Part shown: positions 33,662-42,648 of the stretch, one piece after another
Position numbering within the stretch: position 1 is the first letter of the stretch
How the letters are laid out: each line of letters starts with the position of its first letter
Assembly: GCF_900100705.1 (NCBI RefSeq)
Contig: NZ_FNCH01000006.1
Location: 62,001-126,000 of the forward strand
DNA from: Pedobacter terrae
Lineage (GTDB): Bacteria > Bacteroidota > Bacteroidia > Sphingobacteriales > Sphingobacteriaceae
DNA length: 64,000 nt
Direction: 5' to 3'
The notes under the pieces: model-generated
Database searches by the model: none
What the model was told of the DNA's origin: nothing
What the model saw: the letters and a program-made list of their open reading frames with translations, nothing else
Program-made: the position numbers and the translations under genes

Positions 33662-36142
33662 CTATGGATTAAAAGTCAATCCGACATAGTAGATCGCACC
33701 AGCCATAGGATTACCATAAGAGGTGATATAATATTTATTCAACACGTTAGAACCGCCCAATTTAACAACTGATTGCACTGAAGGGATTCTTAAACTCACC
33801 TGGGCATCTAAAGAACTGTAGGCAGGTACCTGGCCGGAAGCAAAAGATGAATTCCAGTAGAACTGGTCCTGCCAACGGTAAGAAACGTTGAAACCAAAGT
33901 TTTTAATAATCTCTTTATTACCCAAGCCCAGATTATAACGGATTTTAGGCGTATTGAAATCGTTGATGTAGTTAACCGGCAAATCGCCAATCTGGTTATA
34001 TGAAACGTTACCACTCATGTTCCATTTTCCTACCAGGTAATCAAGACCTAAGGCAGCACCATAAGAGGTTACTTCACCTGCAGCATTAACGGGAACACCA
34101 AATTTAACAAAGCTTCCGTTTACATTCTGATAAACGTCAACAGCAGTAATAAAGTCTTTGTAAATATTGTAATAACCGTAGGCATCAATCAATAAATTAG
34201 GCAAAATCAAGCCTTTATACCCCAACTCATAAGATTGTACACTTTCTGGACGTACACCTCTCGGATCGAAAGTATACTGCTGTAAAAGTGTCAGATTAGG
34301 GGTACCAGTAGTAGCAGCAGAAGCTAAAAAAGCACGGTAACTTACATCGGTGTAAGGCTTATTGCTATCGAGGTGATATTTAGTAAACATAATTTCCGGC
34401 AATCCACCGATCAGTCTTTGCGAACCACCGCCTACTGAAAGATCAATGTACTGGTTTTGCGTAGTTGGGTTACGGTAACCGGTTTGGTAAGAAACCCTGA
34501 TGTTGTTATTTTTGGCAACCGTAAATACACCGGTTATTCTTGGTGTAAAACGGCCTTCAAAATTCTGGCTTTTATCATAACGGCCGGCAAAAGTAAATTT
34601 AACCTTATCCTTAAAAAGTTTTTTACCGATCTGTCCAAATGCACCATATTCCTTAATATCTATGGATTCATTCAGATCGTTAAAAATAGTACCTGCCGAG
34701 TTTAAATCATATAAACGGTATGATGCTCCTACCTGAAATTCGACCACTTTATCAAAAAGATTGGTAAAGTTGTACATTCCCTCGTAATGATAAAGATTTG
34801 ATTTATCATCGAATTTTGCCCCATAAATACCTTTCGACGGATCGGAAGCACTGATGGTGGTATTCATAATCTGATCTTTTGCCTGCAGGAACTGTGGGGA
34901 GCCAGGCTGAAAATAAGCGCTACCACCTACTGACGCAGAATTGGCGGCCGTTCTGGCAGTTAGCTGGGCCTGCGCATCCGTTTGCCCGGCCGCTCTGGCA
35001 CCAACATAATTACCTACGTATTCGGGAAACCAGGCCTGCGAAACTTTTGCTTTTTCATTGATGTAGCTACCGAGGATAGATGATATATAAGAATCACCAG
35101 AGCGTTCCTGTGTAGTATATCCGCGCAATAGAAAATCTTCACCTTTTAATTCTAACTTGTACTGGCCTACATTAAAGTTTCGGAGGGAATAACGATCTGA
35201 GCCGGTGTACACCGAAGTACCTGTTCCCCAATTTGCAAGAAAAGTTGCTTGAACGGTATTGCTGACATTATAATACAATGCACCAGATGCCTTTAACGAT
35301 TTTGTATTATAATCAACCAGATCTGATTCATTATAACCGTTTCTGGTAATATTTTGATTCGGGATTAATCCAGGAGTATTTATTCCAACATAAAAAGGTC
35401 TCGTTTGTGTATTTGTAGAAAGAAAAGTCGCGATCTGAGCCGGGCTGGGCACCTGTCCGCCAGTAGCAAGCCCGTAATTTTTAATATATGTTGCCTGTCC
35501 TGAAGCCAATACACTCTGAGCCACATTCCTCATATTCTGACTAAGCTCATCTCCGTAAACATTTATTCCATCATAGTTCGTATCGCTGTTACGGTCGCCA
35601 GCTTTAGCTGTTCTCGCAACCCGGTCGAAATTTGAATAGTTGTTTCCAAACCAATCTTTGGCCTGTAGGAATGAAAATGCTGCTTTTACCCCAAACTTAT
35701 TGTTCCATGATTTGGCCATACGTACATCCAATTGATTAAAAGGCTGTACTGTACTGTTATTATCGTTAACATGGTTAACGCCTGTTTTGTATTGAAAGCT
35801 GGCTCCCGGATATTTAAACGGGTCTTTTGAAGTCATTAACAACGTACCGCTGATACCACCTGCACCATAAAGTGCAGACGAGGCGCCTGGTAAAAGTTCT
35901 ACATTATCTACATCAAGCTCGGTAATACCGACGATATTACCTACCGAAAAATTCAGTCCCGGAGCCTGGTTATCCATTCCGTCTATATATTGGTTAAAAC
36001 GGGTATTGCCGTTAGAATTAAAACCACGGGTATTAATAGACTTGAAAGTTAGACTCTGCATGCTGCTTTCTACCCCTTTCATATTATTCAGCGCATCGTA
36101 AAATGATGGCGCAGCAATTTCCCTAATGGTGGCCGCACTCAT
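33662..36142 (-). pseudogene. TonB-dependent receptor, C-terminal part after an amber codon
   Basis: 826 codons holding most of the plug and the complete outer-membrane barrel: the plug has IREIAAPSFYDALNNMKGVE and INTRGFNSNGNTRFNQYIDG, the barrel ends with the aromatic-rich AIYYVGLTFNP. No signal peptide is present here. It is in frame with the fragment at 36146-36535, separated only by TAG and CGC; in relatives this place normally reads V-S-I-E-R. Such receptors import siderophores, vitamins or glycans; the substrate is unknown. Re-initiation at the ATG at 36142 would give a protein unable to be exported normally. A terminator follows. Confidence 0.85.
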
Positions 36143-36145
36143 GCG

Positions 36146-36535
36146 CTAAATAGAAACCGGCGACTCTAAAATACGTTCTGGTGTACGCGAAGCCGAAACT
36201 ACTACATCACCTCCCAATACAACTGCCGTTTCGAGTTCGAGATTAATACCTGATGTACTTCCGGAAATCTGCTGTTCTACCGTACCGTAGCCTACATAAG
36301 ACGCCACTAAAGTAAAAGGTAATTTTGCTGTTGTACTAAAGCTAAAAGTGCCATTGGCTGTGGATGCCGTACCACCAGATTGGCCTTTGATGGTTAAACT
36401 AACCCCAGCTAATCCTTCTTTAGATTGCTTATCCTTTACGGTTCCGCTCACCGTAATATTCTGTGCCCGTGCTGCCATATTACTAGCAAACACAAATAAT
36501 AACACATAGAAGATCTTTGTAAAAATTCTGCTCAT
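36146..36535 (-). pseudogene. TonB-dependent receptor, N-terminal part ending at an amber codon
   Basis: 129 codons: signal peptide (IFYVLLFVFASNMAARAQ), a carboxypeptidase-regulatory-like domain (VSGTVKDKQSKEGLAGVSLT...SYVGYGTVEQQI) and the beginning of the plug with the TonB-box-like DVVVSASRTPERILESPVSI. A TAG codon then ends the frame. The next codons, CGC ATG AGT, continue the receptor in the same frame. A single GAG-to-TAG change explains the break. Together the halves would make about 957 residues, a normal receptor length. A sequencing error is possible. Confidence 0.85.
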
Positions 36536-36699
36536 ACGCGATTGTTAATTTGGTTATTTGTATTATTAGTTATATAAACTTAATTTCTTTTTTTCAATTA
36601 AGCAAATGATGCAAGCATAATAGTTTCAAAACAAATTATAATTTTGATTGATATACAGTTTGTTGTATTTTGCATTAGACATAAACCGTCATTTTGCCC

Positions 36700-36707
36700 T
36701 ATCTTCG
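36700..36707 (+). promoter_or_regulatory. Candidate -7 element of the acylase gene
   Basis: TATCTTCG is a one-base variant of TAnnTTTG, 24 bp ahead of the ATG at 36732. No clear -33 word at the right distance. Confidence 0.35.
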
Positions 36708-36731
36708 CGAAAGACTTGTTAGCTAGCCATT

Positions 36732-39161
36732 ATGAATAAAATTAAAGCCCTGTTCTGCATCGTCATTCCGATCGCATTAGCTTTTTTATTTAATACCAAA
36801 TTAGGCAATACGCCTCCCGTGTTAAAATTTCTAAATCCTTTTATGGGTTTCTGGCAAAATGCAGAGAACAATCATTTTATGTTTAACCATAAAGCGAAAA
36901 TAAAAGGGGCGATTGATAAAATTGAAATCGTTTTTGACGACCGCATGATCCCCCATATTTTTGCGCAGAATGATCATGACCTGTATTTGGCACAAGGTTA
37001 TGTTACGGCTATGCACCGCCTTTGGCAAATGGATTTTCAGACCCGTTTTGCTGCTGGAAGAATTAGTGAAGTAGTGGGCGATAAAGCCATAGAGGTAGAC
37101 CGGTATCAGCGCAGGATGGGCATGGTTTATGGTGCGGAAAACTCCCTGAAAGGCATGATGGCCGATCCAAAAGCAAAAGAAATGATTTTAGCTTATACGG
37201 AAGGGATCAATGCCTACATCAAAACGCTTTCTAAGGCCAATTATCCCTTAGAATATAAAATTCTCGACTTTAAACCCGAAAACTGGACACCTGTAAAATG
37301 TGCTTTATTATTAAAACAGATGTCGGCAGTGTTGGCTATGGGTTCAGATGAATTTTACATGACCAATATCCTAAAAAAATTCGGTCCGGAGGTGACAAAA
37401 AACCTTTTTCCAGATTATCCTTTCCGTGAAGATCCGATTATTCCTGTTGGCACAAAATGGGATTTTTCTCCATTACCAATACCCAAAACACCGGAAAGCT
37501 TCACACAAGCTCAAACCGGCGAGGTTAAAACAACTCAAAAAGTAGAAGGAATTGGAAGTAATAACTGGGCACTGTCTGGCGCTAAAACTGCTTCAGGATA
37601 TCCCATCTTAGCAAACGATCCCCATTTAGATTTAACGCTTCCATCCATTTGGTACCAGATCCAACTACATGCACCCGGTGTAAATACCTATGGTGTTTCT
37701 TTACCTGGTGCCCCTGGTGTAATTATTGGCTTTAACCAGAAAATAGCCTGGGGCGTAACCAATGTGGCTGCTGATGTACTCGATTTTTATCAGATTAAAT
37801 TTAAGGATTCGACCCATAACGAATATTGGTACAACAATAAATGGAAAGCCACCACCAAAAGACTGGAAACCATTAAAATACGTGGCGGAAAAGATGAAAT
37901 AGATACCGTTTATTATACCCATCATGGTCCGGTAGTGTATTTTCAGAAACCGAAATATGGCAGGGCCGACAATGTACCTGTTGGTGACGCGCTCAGGTGG
38001 ATAGCCCATGATGAATCAAACGAACTCATGACCTTTTATTACCTTAACCGGGGGAAAAACTATAATGATTACCGCAAGGCTTTAACTTTTTATACTGCCC
38101 CCGCTCAAAACTTCGTTTTCGCCAGTGTTGATCATGATATCGCCATTACACCAAATGGTAAGTTTCCTTTAAAGTGGAAAGATCAGGGTAAATTTATACT
38201 GGATGGAACCGATCCTGCTTACGATTGGCAGGGATGGATCCCAAATGCACAAAATCCAACGGTTAAAAATCCGCCACGCGGTTTTGTGAGTTCGGCCAAC
38301 CAGTCTTCTACCGATACGACTTACCCGTACTATATTAATTGGGAGTTTGCTCCTTACGAGCGGGGCAAACGCATCAACGACCGTTTATCGGCAATGAACA
38401 AAGCTACTCTAGATAGTATCCGATTGATGCAGACTGACAACTATAGCATTATGGCACAGAACCTGGTTCCAGCTTTATTGCCTTTACTAAACAATGAACA
38501 GTTAAATGCTACGCAAAAAGAAGCATTGGCTTACCTACGAAAATGGAACAAACGTTATGATGCCCATGAAATTGCGGCCAGCGTATTCGAAATTTGGACT
38601 AAACGCTTATCGTATGATATCTGGGCAGACGAATTTGAAGTGAAAGGCATCCCAATGCGTTATCCTTCAAGAGACCGTACGGTAGAGATGATCTTAAAAG
38701 AACCTAACGCAACCTGGTACGATAACATCAACACCAGCAAAAAAGAAACGTTATCTGATCTGGTAAACGAATCTTTTAAATATAGCTGCGATAGTTTAGA
38801 AAGGCGCTTTGGCCCGATAAATAAGGATTGGGACTGGGCAAATGTAAAACAGACCAATGTACCGCACCTGGCCAAAATACCTGGATTCGGCTCAAAGGTT
38901 TTACAGATTGGTGGCGCCAAAAGCACCATTAATGCTTTGAGCGAAACCAACGGACCGTCATGGCGGATGGTGATCGAGTTGGGTAAAACGCCAAAAGGGC
39001 ACGGTGTTTATCCGGGTGGACAATCGGGTAATCCCGGAAGCAAATTTTATGATAACATGATCGATACCTGGGCAAACGGTAAATTATACGATCTGTTTTA
39101 TATGCAAAGTCCTGACGATCAATCAGGCAAGGTTATTTCTCGTTTAAAAATTTCTAAATAG
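36732..39161 (+). CDS. Penicillin-acylase family N-terminal-nucleophile hydrolase
   Basis: 809 residues with an N-terminal hydrophobic segment (ALFCIVIPIALAFLF), probably a signal or anchor. Features of the penicillin G/AHL acylase family: RMIPHIFAQNDHDLYLAQGY in the alpha part, then the autocleavage site VEGIG-SNNWALSG, where Ser276 becomes the nucleophile of the beta chain, and ANDPHLDLTLPSIWYQ. It is processed in the periplasm and cleaves an amide, possibly a penicillin, N-acyl amino acid or acyl-homoserine lactone. The substrate is not visible. It is followed by two co-directional genes with short gaps. Confidence 0.9.
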   Translation: MNKIKALFCIVIPIALAFLFNTKLGNTPPVLKFLNPFMGFWQNAENNHFMFNHKAKIKGAIDKIEIVFDDRMIPHIFAQNDHDLYLAQGYVTAMHRLWQMDFQTRFAAGRISEVVGDKAIEVDRYQRRMGMVYGAENSLKGMMADPKAKEMILAYTEGINAYIKTLSKANYPLEYKILDFKPENWTPVKCALLLKQMSAVLAMGSDEFYMTNILKKFGPEVTKNLFPDYPFREDPIIPVGTKWDFSPLPIPKTPESFTQAQTGEVKTTQKVEGIGSNNWALSGAKTASGYPILANDPHLDLTLPSIWYQIQLHAPGVNTYGVSLPGAPGVIIGFNQKIAWGVTNVAADVLDFYQIKFKDSTHNEYWYNNKWKATTKRLETIKIRGGKDEIDTVYYTHHGPVVYFQKPKYGRADNVPVGDALRWIAHDESNELMTFYYLNRGKNYNDYRKALTFYTAPAQNFVFASVDHDIAITPNGKFPLKWKDQGKFILDGTDPAYDWQGWIPNAQNPTVKNPPRGFVSSANQSSTDTTYPYYINWEFAPYERGKRINDRLSAMNKATLDSIRLMQTDNYSIMAQNLVPALLPLLNNEQLNATQKEALAYLRKWNKRYDAHEIAASVFEIWTKRLSYDIWADEFEVKGIPMRYPSRDRTVEMILKEPNATWYDNINTSKKETLSDLVNESFKYSCDSLERRFGPINKDWDWANVKQTNVPHLAKIPGFGSKVLQIGGAKSTINALSETNGPSWRMVIELGKTPKGHGVYPGGQSGNPGSKFYDNMIDTWANGKLYDLFYMQSPDDQSGKVISRLKISK

Positions 39162-39167
39162 GTTAAA

Positions 39168-39527
39168 ATGGTTTTCATTGTTATATTAATAATCTGTTTC
39201 CTTCTACAAATGATTGCCCCCTGGTGGATCATCATCGTAATTTCTTTTGCCACCTGCGGCATTATCGGGAAAACGGGTAAAATAGCCTTCTGGCAATCTT
39301 TTCTTGCGATTTCTCTGCTATGGATCGGCTATGCCCTATTTAAAAGCTTACCTAACGACAACGTGCTGGCTGGGCGTGTAGCAGTGATGACAGGGATAAA
39401 AATATGGTGGGCACTGCTTTTGGTTACGGGTATTTTAAGCGGCTTGGTGGCCGGAATAAGCGGTTTTTGCGGATATCATTTCCGCATGGCGATGCTGGCT
39501 AAAAAAACTGACGAGAAAATAGCATAA
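39168..39527 (+). CDS. Small polytopic membrane protein, unknown function
   Basis: 119 residues with about four hydrophobic helices: FIVILIICFLLQMIAPWWII at the start, a second pair around LLWIGYALFK, and a glycine-rich last helix (LLVTGILSGLVAGISGFCGY). No motif recognised. It starts 6 bp after the acylase stop, so the two are probably co-transcribed. Confidence 0.75.
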   Translation: MVFIVILIICFLLQMIAPWWIIIVISFATCGIIGKTGKIAFWQSFLAISLLWIGYALFKSLPNDNVLAGRVAVMTGIKIWWALLLVTGILSGLVAGISGFCGYHFRMAMLAKKTDEKIA

Positions 39528-39534
39528 TGCTTTG

Positions 39535-39542
39535 TACTTTTG
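39535..39542 (+). promoter_or_regulatory. Exact TAnnTTTG element at the LuxE-like gene
   Basis: TACTTTTG matches the -7 consensus but lies only 4 bp before the chosen GTG start. If used, the transcript would begin at or inside the start codon, so it suggests a leaderless message or an internal promoter. Confidence 0.4.
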
Positions 39543-39546
39543 CCGT

Positions 39547-40530
39547 GTGAATTTAACCGCTAACGAGATTTTTTCTGTAAAAGACAGTCATGCATTTAAC
39601 GCACTTGCCTTAAATATTTTTAAGTTACAAGCCCGAAATTGCAATGTTTACCGCGAATATATCTTTCACTTAGGTGTTGATGCCGATGCAGTAACTGAAA
39701 TTGCAGAGATTCCTTTTTTACCTATCAGCTTTTTTAAAAGCCATGCTGTTCTAAGTAGTAATGAACCTGTAGAAATTACTTTCAGCAGTTCGGGTACAAC
39801 GGGTATGATTCAAAGCAGTCACCATGTAACCAATGTTAAGTTATACGAACAAAGTTACCTGCAGGCTTTTGCGCAGTTTTATGGAGATGTATCTGAATAT
39901 TGCTTTCTGGCACTGCTCCCTTCCTATCAGCAAAGGTCGGGTTCATCATTAATTTACATGGTAAACGATCTGATCGAAAAGAGCAACCACCCGCAAAGTG
40001 GTTACTTTTTATATAATTATGAAGACTTGTTACAGACGCTGCTCGATCTGAAATCAAAAAAACAGAAAACAGTTTTAATCGGTGTAACCTATGCCCTGCT
40101 CGATTTTATCGAACAATACGACATCAATTTCCCTGAACTTATTATAATGGAAACCGGAGGAATGAAAGGGAAACGTAGAGAAATGGTGCGCGAGGAACTT
40201 CATGCACAGTTAACCAAAGGATTTGGTGTAAAAACCATCCATAGCGAATATGGGATGACCGAACTGCTTTCTCAAGCCTATTCTTTGGGCGAAGGTATTT
40301 TCAACTGCCCAAGCTGGATGCATATATTGATCCGGGATACCAATGATCCGTTAAGTTTAATCGAAACTGGCAGAACAGGTGGGATCAATGTGATCGATTT
40401 GGCCAATATCAATTCATGTTCATTTATTGCCACACAAGATCTGGGCAGAATCAATCCCAATCAGAGTTTTGAAGTATTGGGCCGGTTTGATCATGCTGAT
40501 ATCAGGGGATGTAATCTATTGGTACAGTAA
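39547..40530 (+). CDS. LuxE-like acyl-protein synthetase/acyltransferase
   Basis: About 328 residues. The adenylate-forming signature ITFSSSGTTGM is followed by a core with LIGVTYALLDFI, METGGMKGKRREMVREEL and HSEYGMTELLSQAYS, the pattern of the LuxE/acyl-protein synthetase family, which activates fatty acids as AMP esters. No luxC, D, A or B genes are present, so the role must differ from light production, for example activating a carboxylic acid for transfer. Start uncertain: GTG at 39547 (then NLTANEIF) or a TTG at 39532. It lies 19 bp after the small membrane gene. Confidence 0.8.
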   Translation: MNLTANEIFSVKDSHAFNALALNIFKLQARNCNVYREYIFHLGVDADAVTEIAEIPFLPISFFKSHAVLSSNEPVEITFSSSGTTGMIQSSHHVTNVKLYEQSYLQAFAQFYGDVSEYCFLALLPSYQQRSGSSLIYMVNDLIEKSNHPQSGYFLYNYEDLLQTLLDLKSKKQKTVLIGVTYALLDFIEQYDINFPELIIMETGGMKGKRREMVREELHAQLTKGFGVKTIHSEYGMTELLSQAYSLGEGIFNCPSWMHILIRDTNDPLSLIETGRTGGINVIDLANINSCSFIATQDLGRINPNQSFEVLGRFDHADIRGCNLLVQ

Positions 40531-40856
40531 AATGGTCTTAATTTATTGCAGATAAAATCAGAGTGTTTGATTCTTTTGGAAAGCTACCACAGTATTCCAT
40601 AGTTTATTTCAGTCCCGCTCTGCGTACTGCCGGGGAAAACGGCATTCCTTCGATCGGGTTTAGATTAATTGGGTCGCTACTGCTATTTTCGTTTTCCCGT
40701 GCACTGCCTGAAGTATATAGCCCTGATCGAAGCGTACACGAAGTAAAGCGAAGAGCAGGAATTACTTTAATCAAGTTGAAAGGCTTTGCGCTCAAAAAAA
40801 AATCGAGATTAAATAAGCCGGTATTTTTTAATAAATCTTCGCAGGTAAATTATAAA
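40531..40856. repeat. Non-coding region with a probable dispersed repeat
   Basis: A 108-codon frame crosses this stretch but its composition and lack of any recognisable protein argue against coding. The part near 40610-40775 contains CCCGCTCTGCG, GCCGGGG, GCCCTGATCGAAGCG, a short interruption, and AGCGAAGAGCAGGAATT. This arrangement resembles a GCCCTGAT...AGCAGG-type intergenic element known from other Bacteroidota genomes (recalled, not searched). No other copy was noticed in this window. Confidence 0.45.
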
Positions 40857-41294
40857 TTAGTTTACCTTATCAGAGCAACTGGCACATAAACCTGTAGCAA
40901 TCAGATTAAGATGATCTACCTTAAATCCTGCCGGAACTTTTAATGCCGGAATCTTAACAGTATCTAAACAGTAAATTTTATGACAGTTATCGCAGTTAAA
41001 ATGTACATGTTCATCATGGTGCTCATGTGCACTGCAACCATCAGAACAGATGGCATAATTGGCCGTTCCCTGCTGGTCTAAAACCTTGTGGATAATCCCT
41101 TTTTCTTCAAAAGCCTGCAAAACCCGGTATAAGGTAACACGGTCTGCATCTTTTCCCATCACCTGCTCTAAATAAGGCTGAGATGTTGCAGAATCCCTTC
41201 CACTTAAAATTTCCAGCACCTGCAAACGCGGAGCAGTTCTTTTTAGTCCATTCTTAACCAAAAGTTTTTCGAAACGTGCAGTATTATCTTCCAT
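40857..41294 (-). CDS. Fur-family regulator, probably Zur
   Basis: 145 residues. A winged helix (LKRTAPRLQVLEILSGRDSATSQPYLEQV, DRVTLYRVLQAFEEKGIIHKV) is followed by a His/Cys-rich dimerisation domain: SAHEHHDEHVHFNCDNCHKIYCL and LCASCSDKVN, the two CxxC pairs of the structural zinc site. Fur, Zur and PerR cannot be separated by motif alone; the gene is the last of an operon of metal-linked genes and a GCAA-N5-TTGC dyad occurs at the divergent promoter, so a zinc-sensing repressor is most likely. It starts 20 bp after the secreted CYFCG protein gene. Confidence 0.85.
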   Translation of the reverse strand: MEDNTARFEKLLVKNGLKRTAPRLQVLEILSGRDSATSQPYLEQVMGKDADRVTLYRVLQAFEEKGIIHKVLDQQGTANYAICSDGCSAHEHHDEHVHFNCDNCHKIYCLDTVKIPALKVPAGFKVDHLNLIATGLCASCSDKVN

Positions 41295-41314
41295 AGCAAT
41301 ACAAAAATAAGCAA

Positions 41315-41764
41315 TTAATAAATGAGTTTGGCATTTTTGATGGTTATTGGTGGTTTATAACTCGCGTCCTTTTCTTCTAATTTTAAAATCCCCTGCACGT
41401 GAATCGGTTTTTCGCTATAAGGCACTTCATTTGCCATCTCTATCATAATCATTACCGGAATACCGTTTTGGCCGCAAAAATAACATTGATTAATGGGCAA
41501 AGTGGCCAAGAGAAATTTTTGCTGTTTCTGTCCGCTTTTTATAGGGATCAGATAACCAGTTAAATCAAATTCCCTGTTTTCAAAACGCCTGATTGTTTCT
41601 GTAAAAAGAGGCAAAAGTTCATTCTTATCGGTCAGTTCAAACTTTACCGAGGCAATTACATCCCAGTTTAAAGATCGCAACTGATCTTTTGGACTATGTT
41701 TTTGCGTTTGTGCCGTGGCTATGCAAACTGAAAACAGAAGGAAAATAACGCATAAATATTTCAT
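41315..41764 (-). CDS. Secreted CYFCG protein (DUF3299-like), paralog 3
   Basis: 149 residues with a signal peptide (MKYLCVIFLLFSVCIATAQT). The mature part has DLTGYLIPIKSG, FLLATLPINQCYFCGQNGIP and a final HVQGILKLEEKD, matching the two upstream paralogs (GYIIP, CPYCG, RGKFII) but more diverged. The pattern resembles DUF3299, whose members in Pseudomonas accompany a zinc-regulated MacB-type ABC transporter. It is periplasmic and probably binds or transfers metal via the two cysteines. Its start overlaps the previous stop by 4 bp. Confidence 0.75.
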   Translation of the reverse strand: MKYLCVIFLLFSVCIATAQTQKHSPKDQLRSLNWDVIASVKFELTDKNELLPLFTETIRRFENREFDLTGYLIPIKSGQKQQKFLLATLPINQCYFCGQNGIPVMIMIEMANEVPYSEKPIHVQGILKLEEKDASYKPPITIKNAKLIY

Positions 41765-42195
41765 TTTTTAACTGCATCTAAAAGAAAAAAGATAGATCGG
41801 CTATCGCCAGAATCATTAATTATAAATTTTCCACGAAGTGTAATGGGTTCTTCTGTCCAATTGATGGGTTTTAAAGTCTTTACTTCAATCATGGATGGAA
41901 TGTCGCCAGTACCACAATATGGGCAGGAGGCTACCGGTACCATAGAAAACATAAATTCGTTAAAGCTATTACCAACTTTAGTGGGAATAATATATCCCGG
42001 AAGTTCAATTACCTTATTATGTATGGCCTTTAATGCAGATGGAAATACTGCCTGCCAAACCAGGGGCTTTACCTGCTTATCGTATTTCAAACCAATAAGG
42101 TTCCATGTGGCGGTGCGCGTTTCGCTATGAACAGCTACCTGGGCAACTGTAGTCATGGAAATTAAAACCAAAAGTGCCAGCATATATTTCTTCAT
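41761..42195 (-). CDS. Secreted CPYCG protein (DUF3299-like), paralog 2
   Basis: 144 residues with a signal peptide (MKKYMLALLVLISMTTVAQV). The mature sequence is close to paralog 1: ARTATWNLIGL-like TATWNLIGLKYDKQVKPLVW, IELPGYIIPTKVGNSFNEFM, VPVASCPYCGTGDIPSMIEV, and RGKFIINDSGDSRSIFFLL. It is a tandem duplicate of the gene at 42208, 12 bp away. Periplasmic metal-related role inferred from operon context. Confidence 0.78.
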   Translation of the reverse strand: MKKYMLALLVLISMTTVAQVAVHSETRTATWNLIGLKYDKQVKPLVWQAVFPSALKAIHNKVIELPGYIIPTKVGNSFNEFMFSMVPVASCPYCGTGDIPSMIEVKTLKPINWTEEPITLRGKFIINDSGDSRSIFFLLDAVKK

Positions 42196-42207
42196 AATCG
42201 ATTTAGA

Positions 42208-42648
42208 TTATAACTGTTTTGCATTTAAGAGAAAAAATTCACTTCTGTCATCACCTGAATCGTTAATGATGAAAATGCCCCTAAGCTTGATCGGTTTTTC
42301 TGTAATGGGGATCGCATTTAACATCTTTACCTGTATCATTGATGGAATATCTCCTGCTCCGCAATAAGGACAAGATGCTATAGGCACAATAGAGAACATG
42401 AATTCGCTAAATTTCGCCCCTACCTTGGTCGGGATAATATAACCTGGCAGTTCAATTATCTTATTGTTTAATGCCTTTAGTGCTGGCGGAAAAACACTCC
42501 CCCATTTGCGGGGTGCAATTTCGGCATCGTACCTCAGTCCGATTAAATTCCAAGTTGGCGTGCGCATGTCAGTATGTACCCTAACCTGCGCAGCCAATAC
42601 CTGGCAACCTAAACATAAGAAAACTAAAAAAACCAATTTCTTCATCAC
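42208..42648 (-). CDS. Secreted CPYCG protein (DUF3299-like), paralog 1
   Basis: 146 residues with a signal peptide (KLVFLVFLCLGCQVLAAQV). The same core as paralog 2: RTPTWNLIGLRYDAE, IELPGYIIPTKVGAKFSEFM, IVPIASCPYCGAGDIPSMIQV and RGIFIINDSGDDRSEFFLL. The start abuts the stop of the permease gene. It is the nearest secreted partner of the transporter and could pass a metal or protein substrate to or from the permease. Confidence 0.78.
   Translation of the reverse strand: MMKKLVFLVFLCLGCQVLAAQVRVHTDMRTPTWNLIGLRYDAEIAPRKWGSVFPPALKALNNKIIELPGYIIPTKVGAKFSEFMFSIVPIASCPYCGAGDIPSMIQVKMLNAIPITEKPIKLRGIFIINDSGDDRSEFFLLNAKQL

Noticed and set aside
40563..40889. 108-codon frame between the LuxE-like and Fur-family genes
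   Set aside because: It overlaps the end of the Fur-family gene, lacks any familiar pattern and crosses a repeat-like element.
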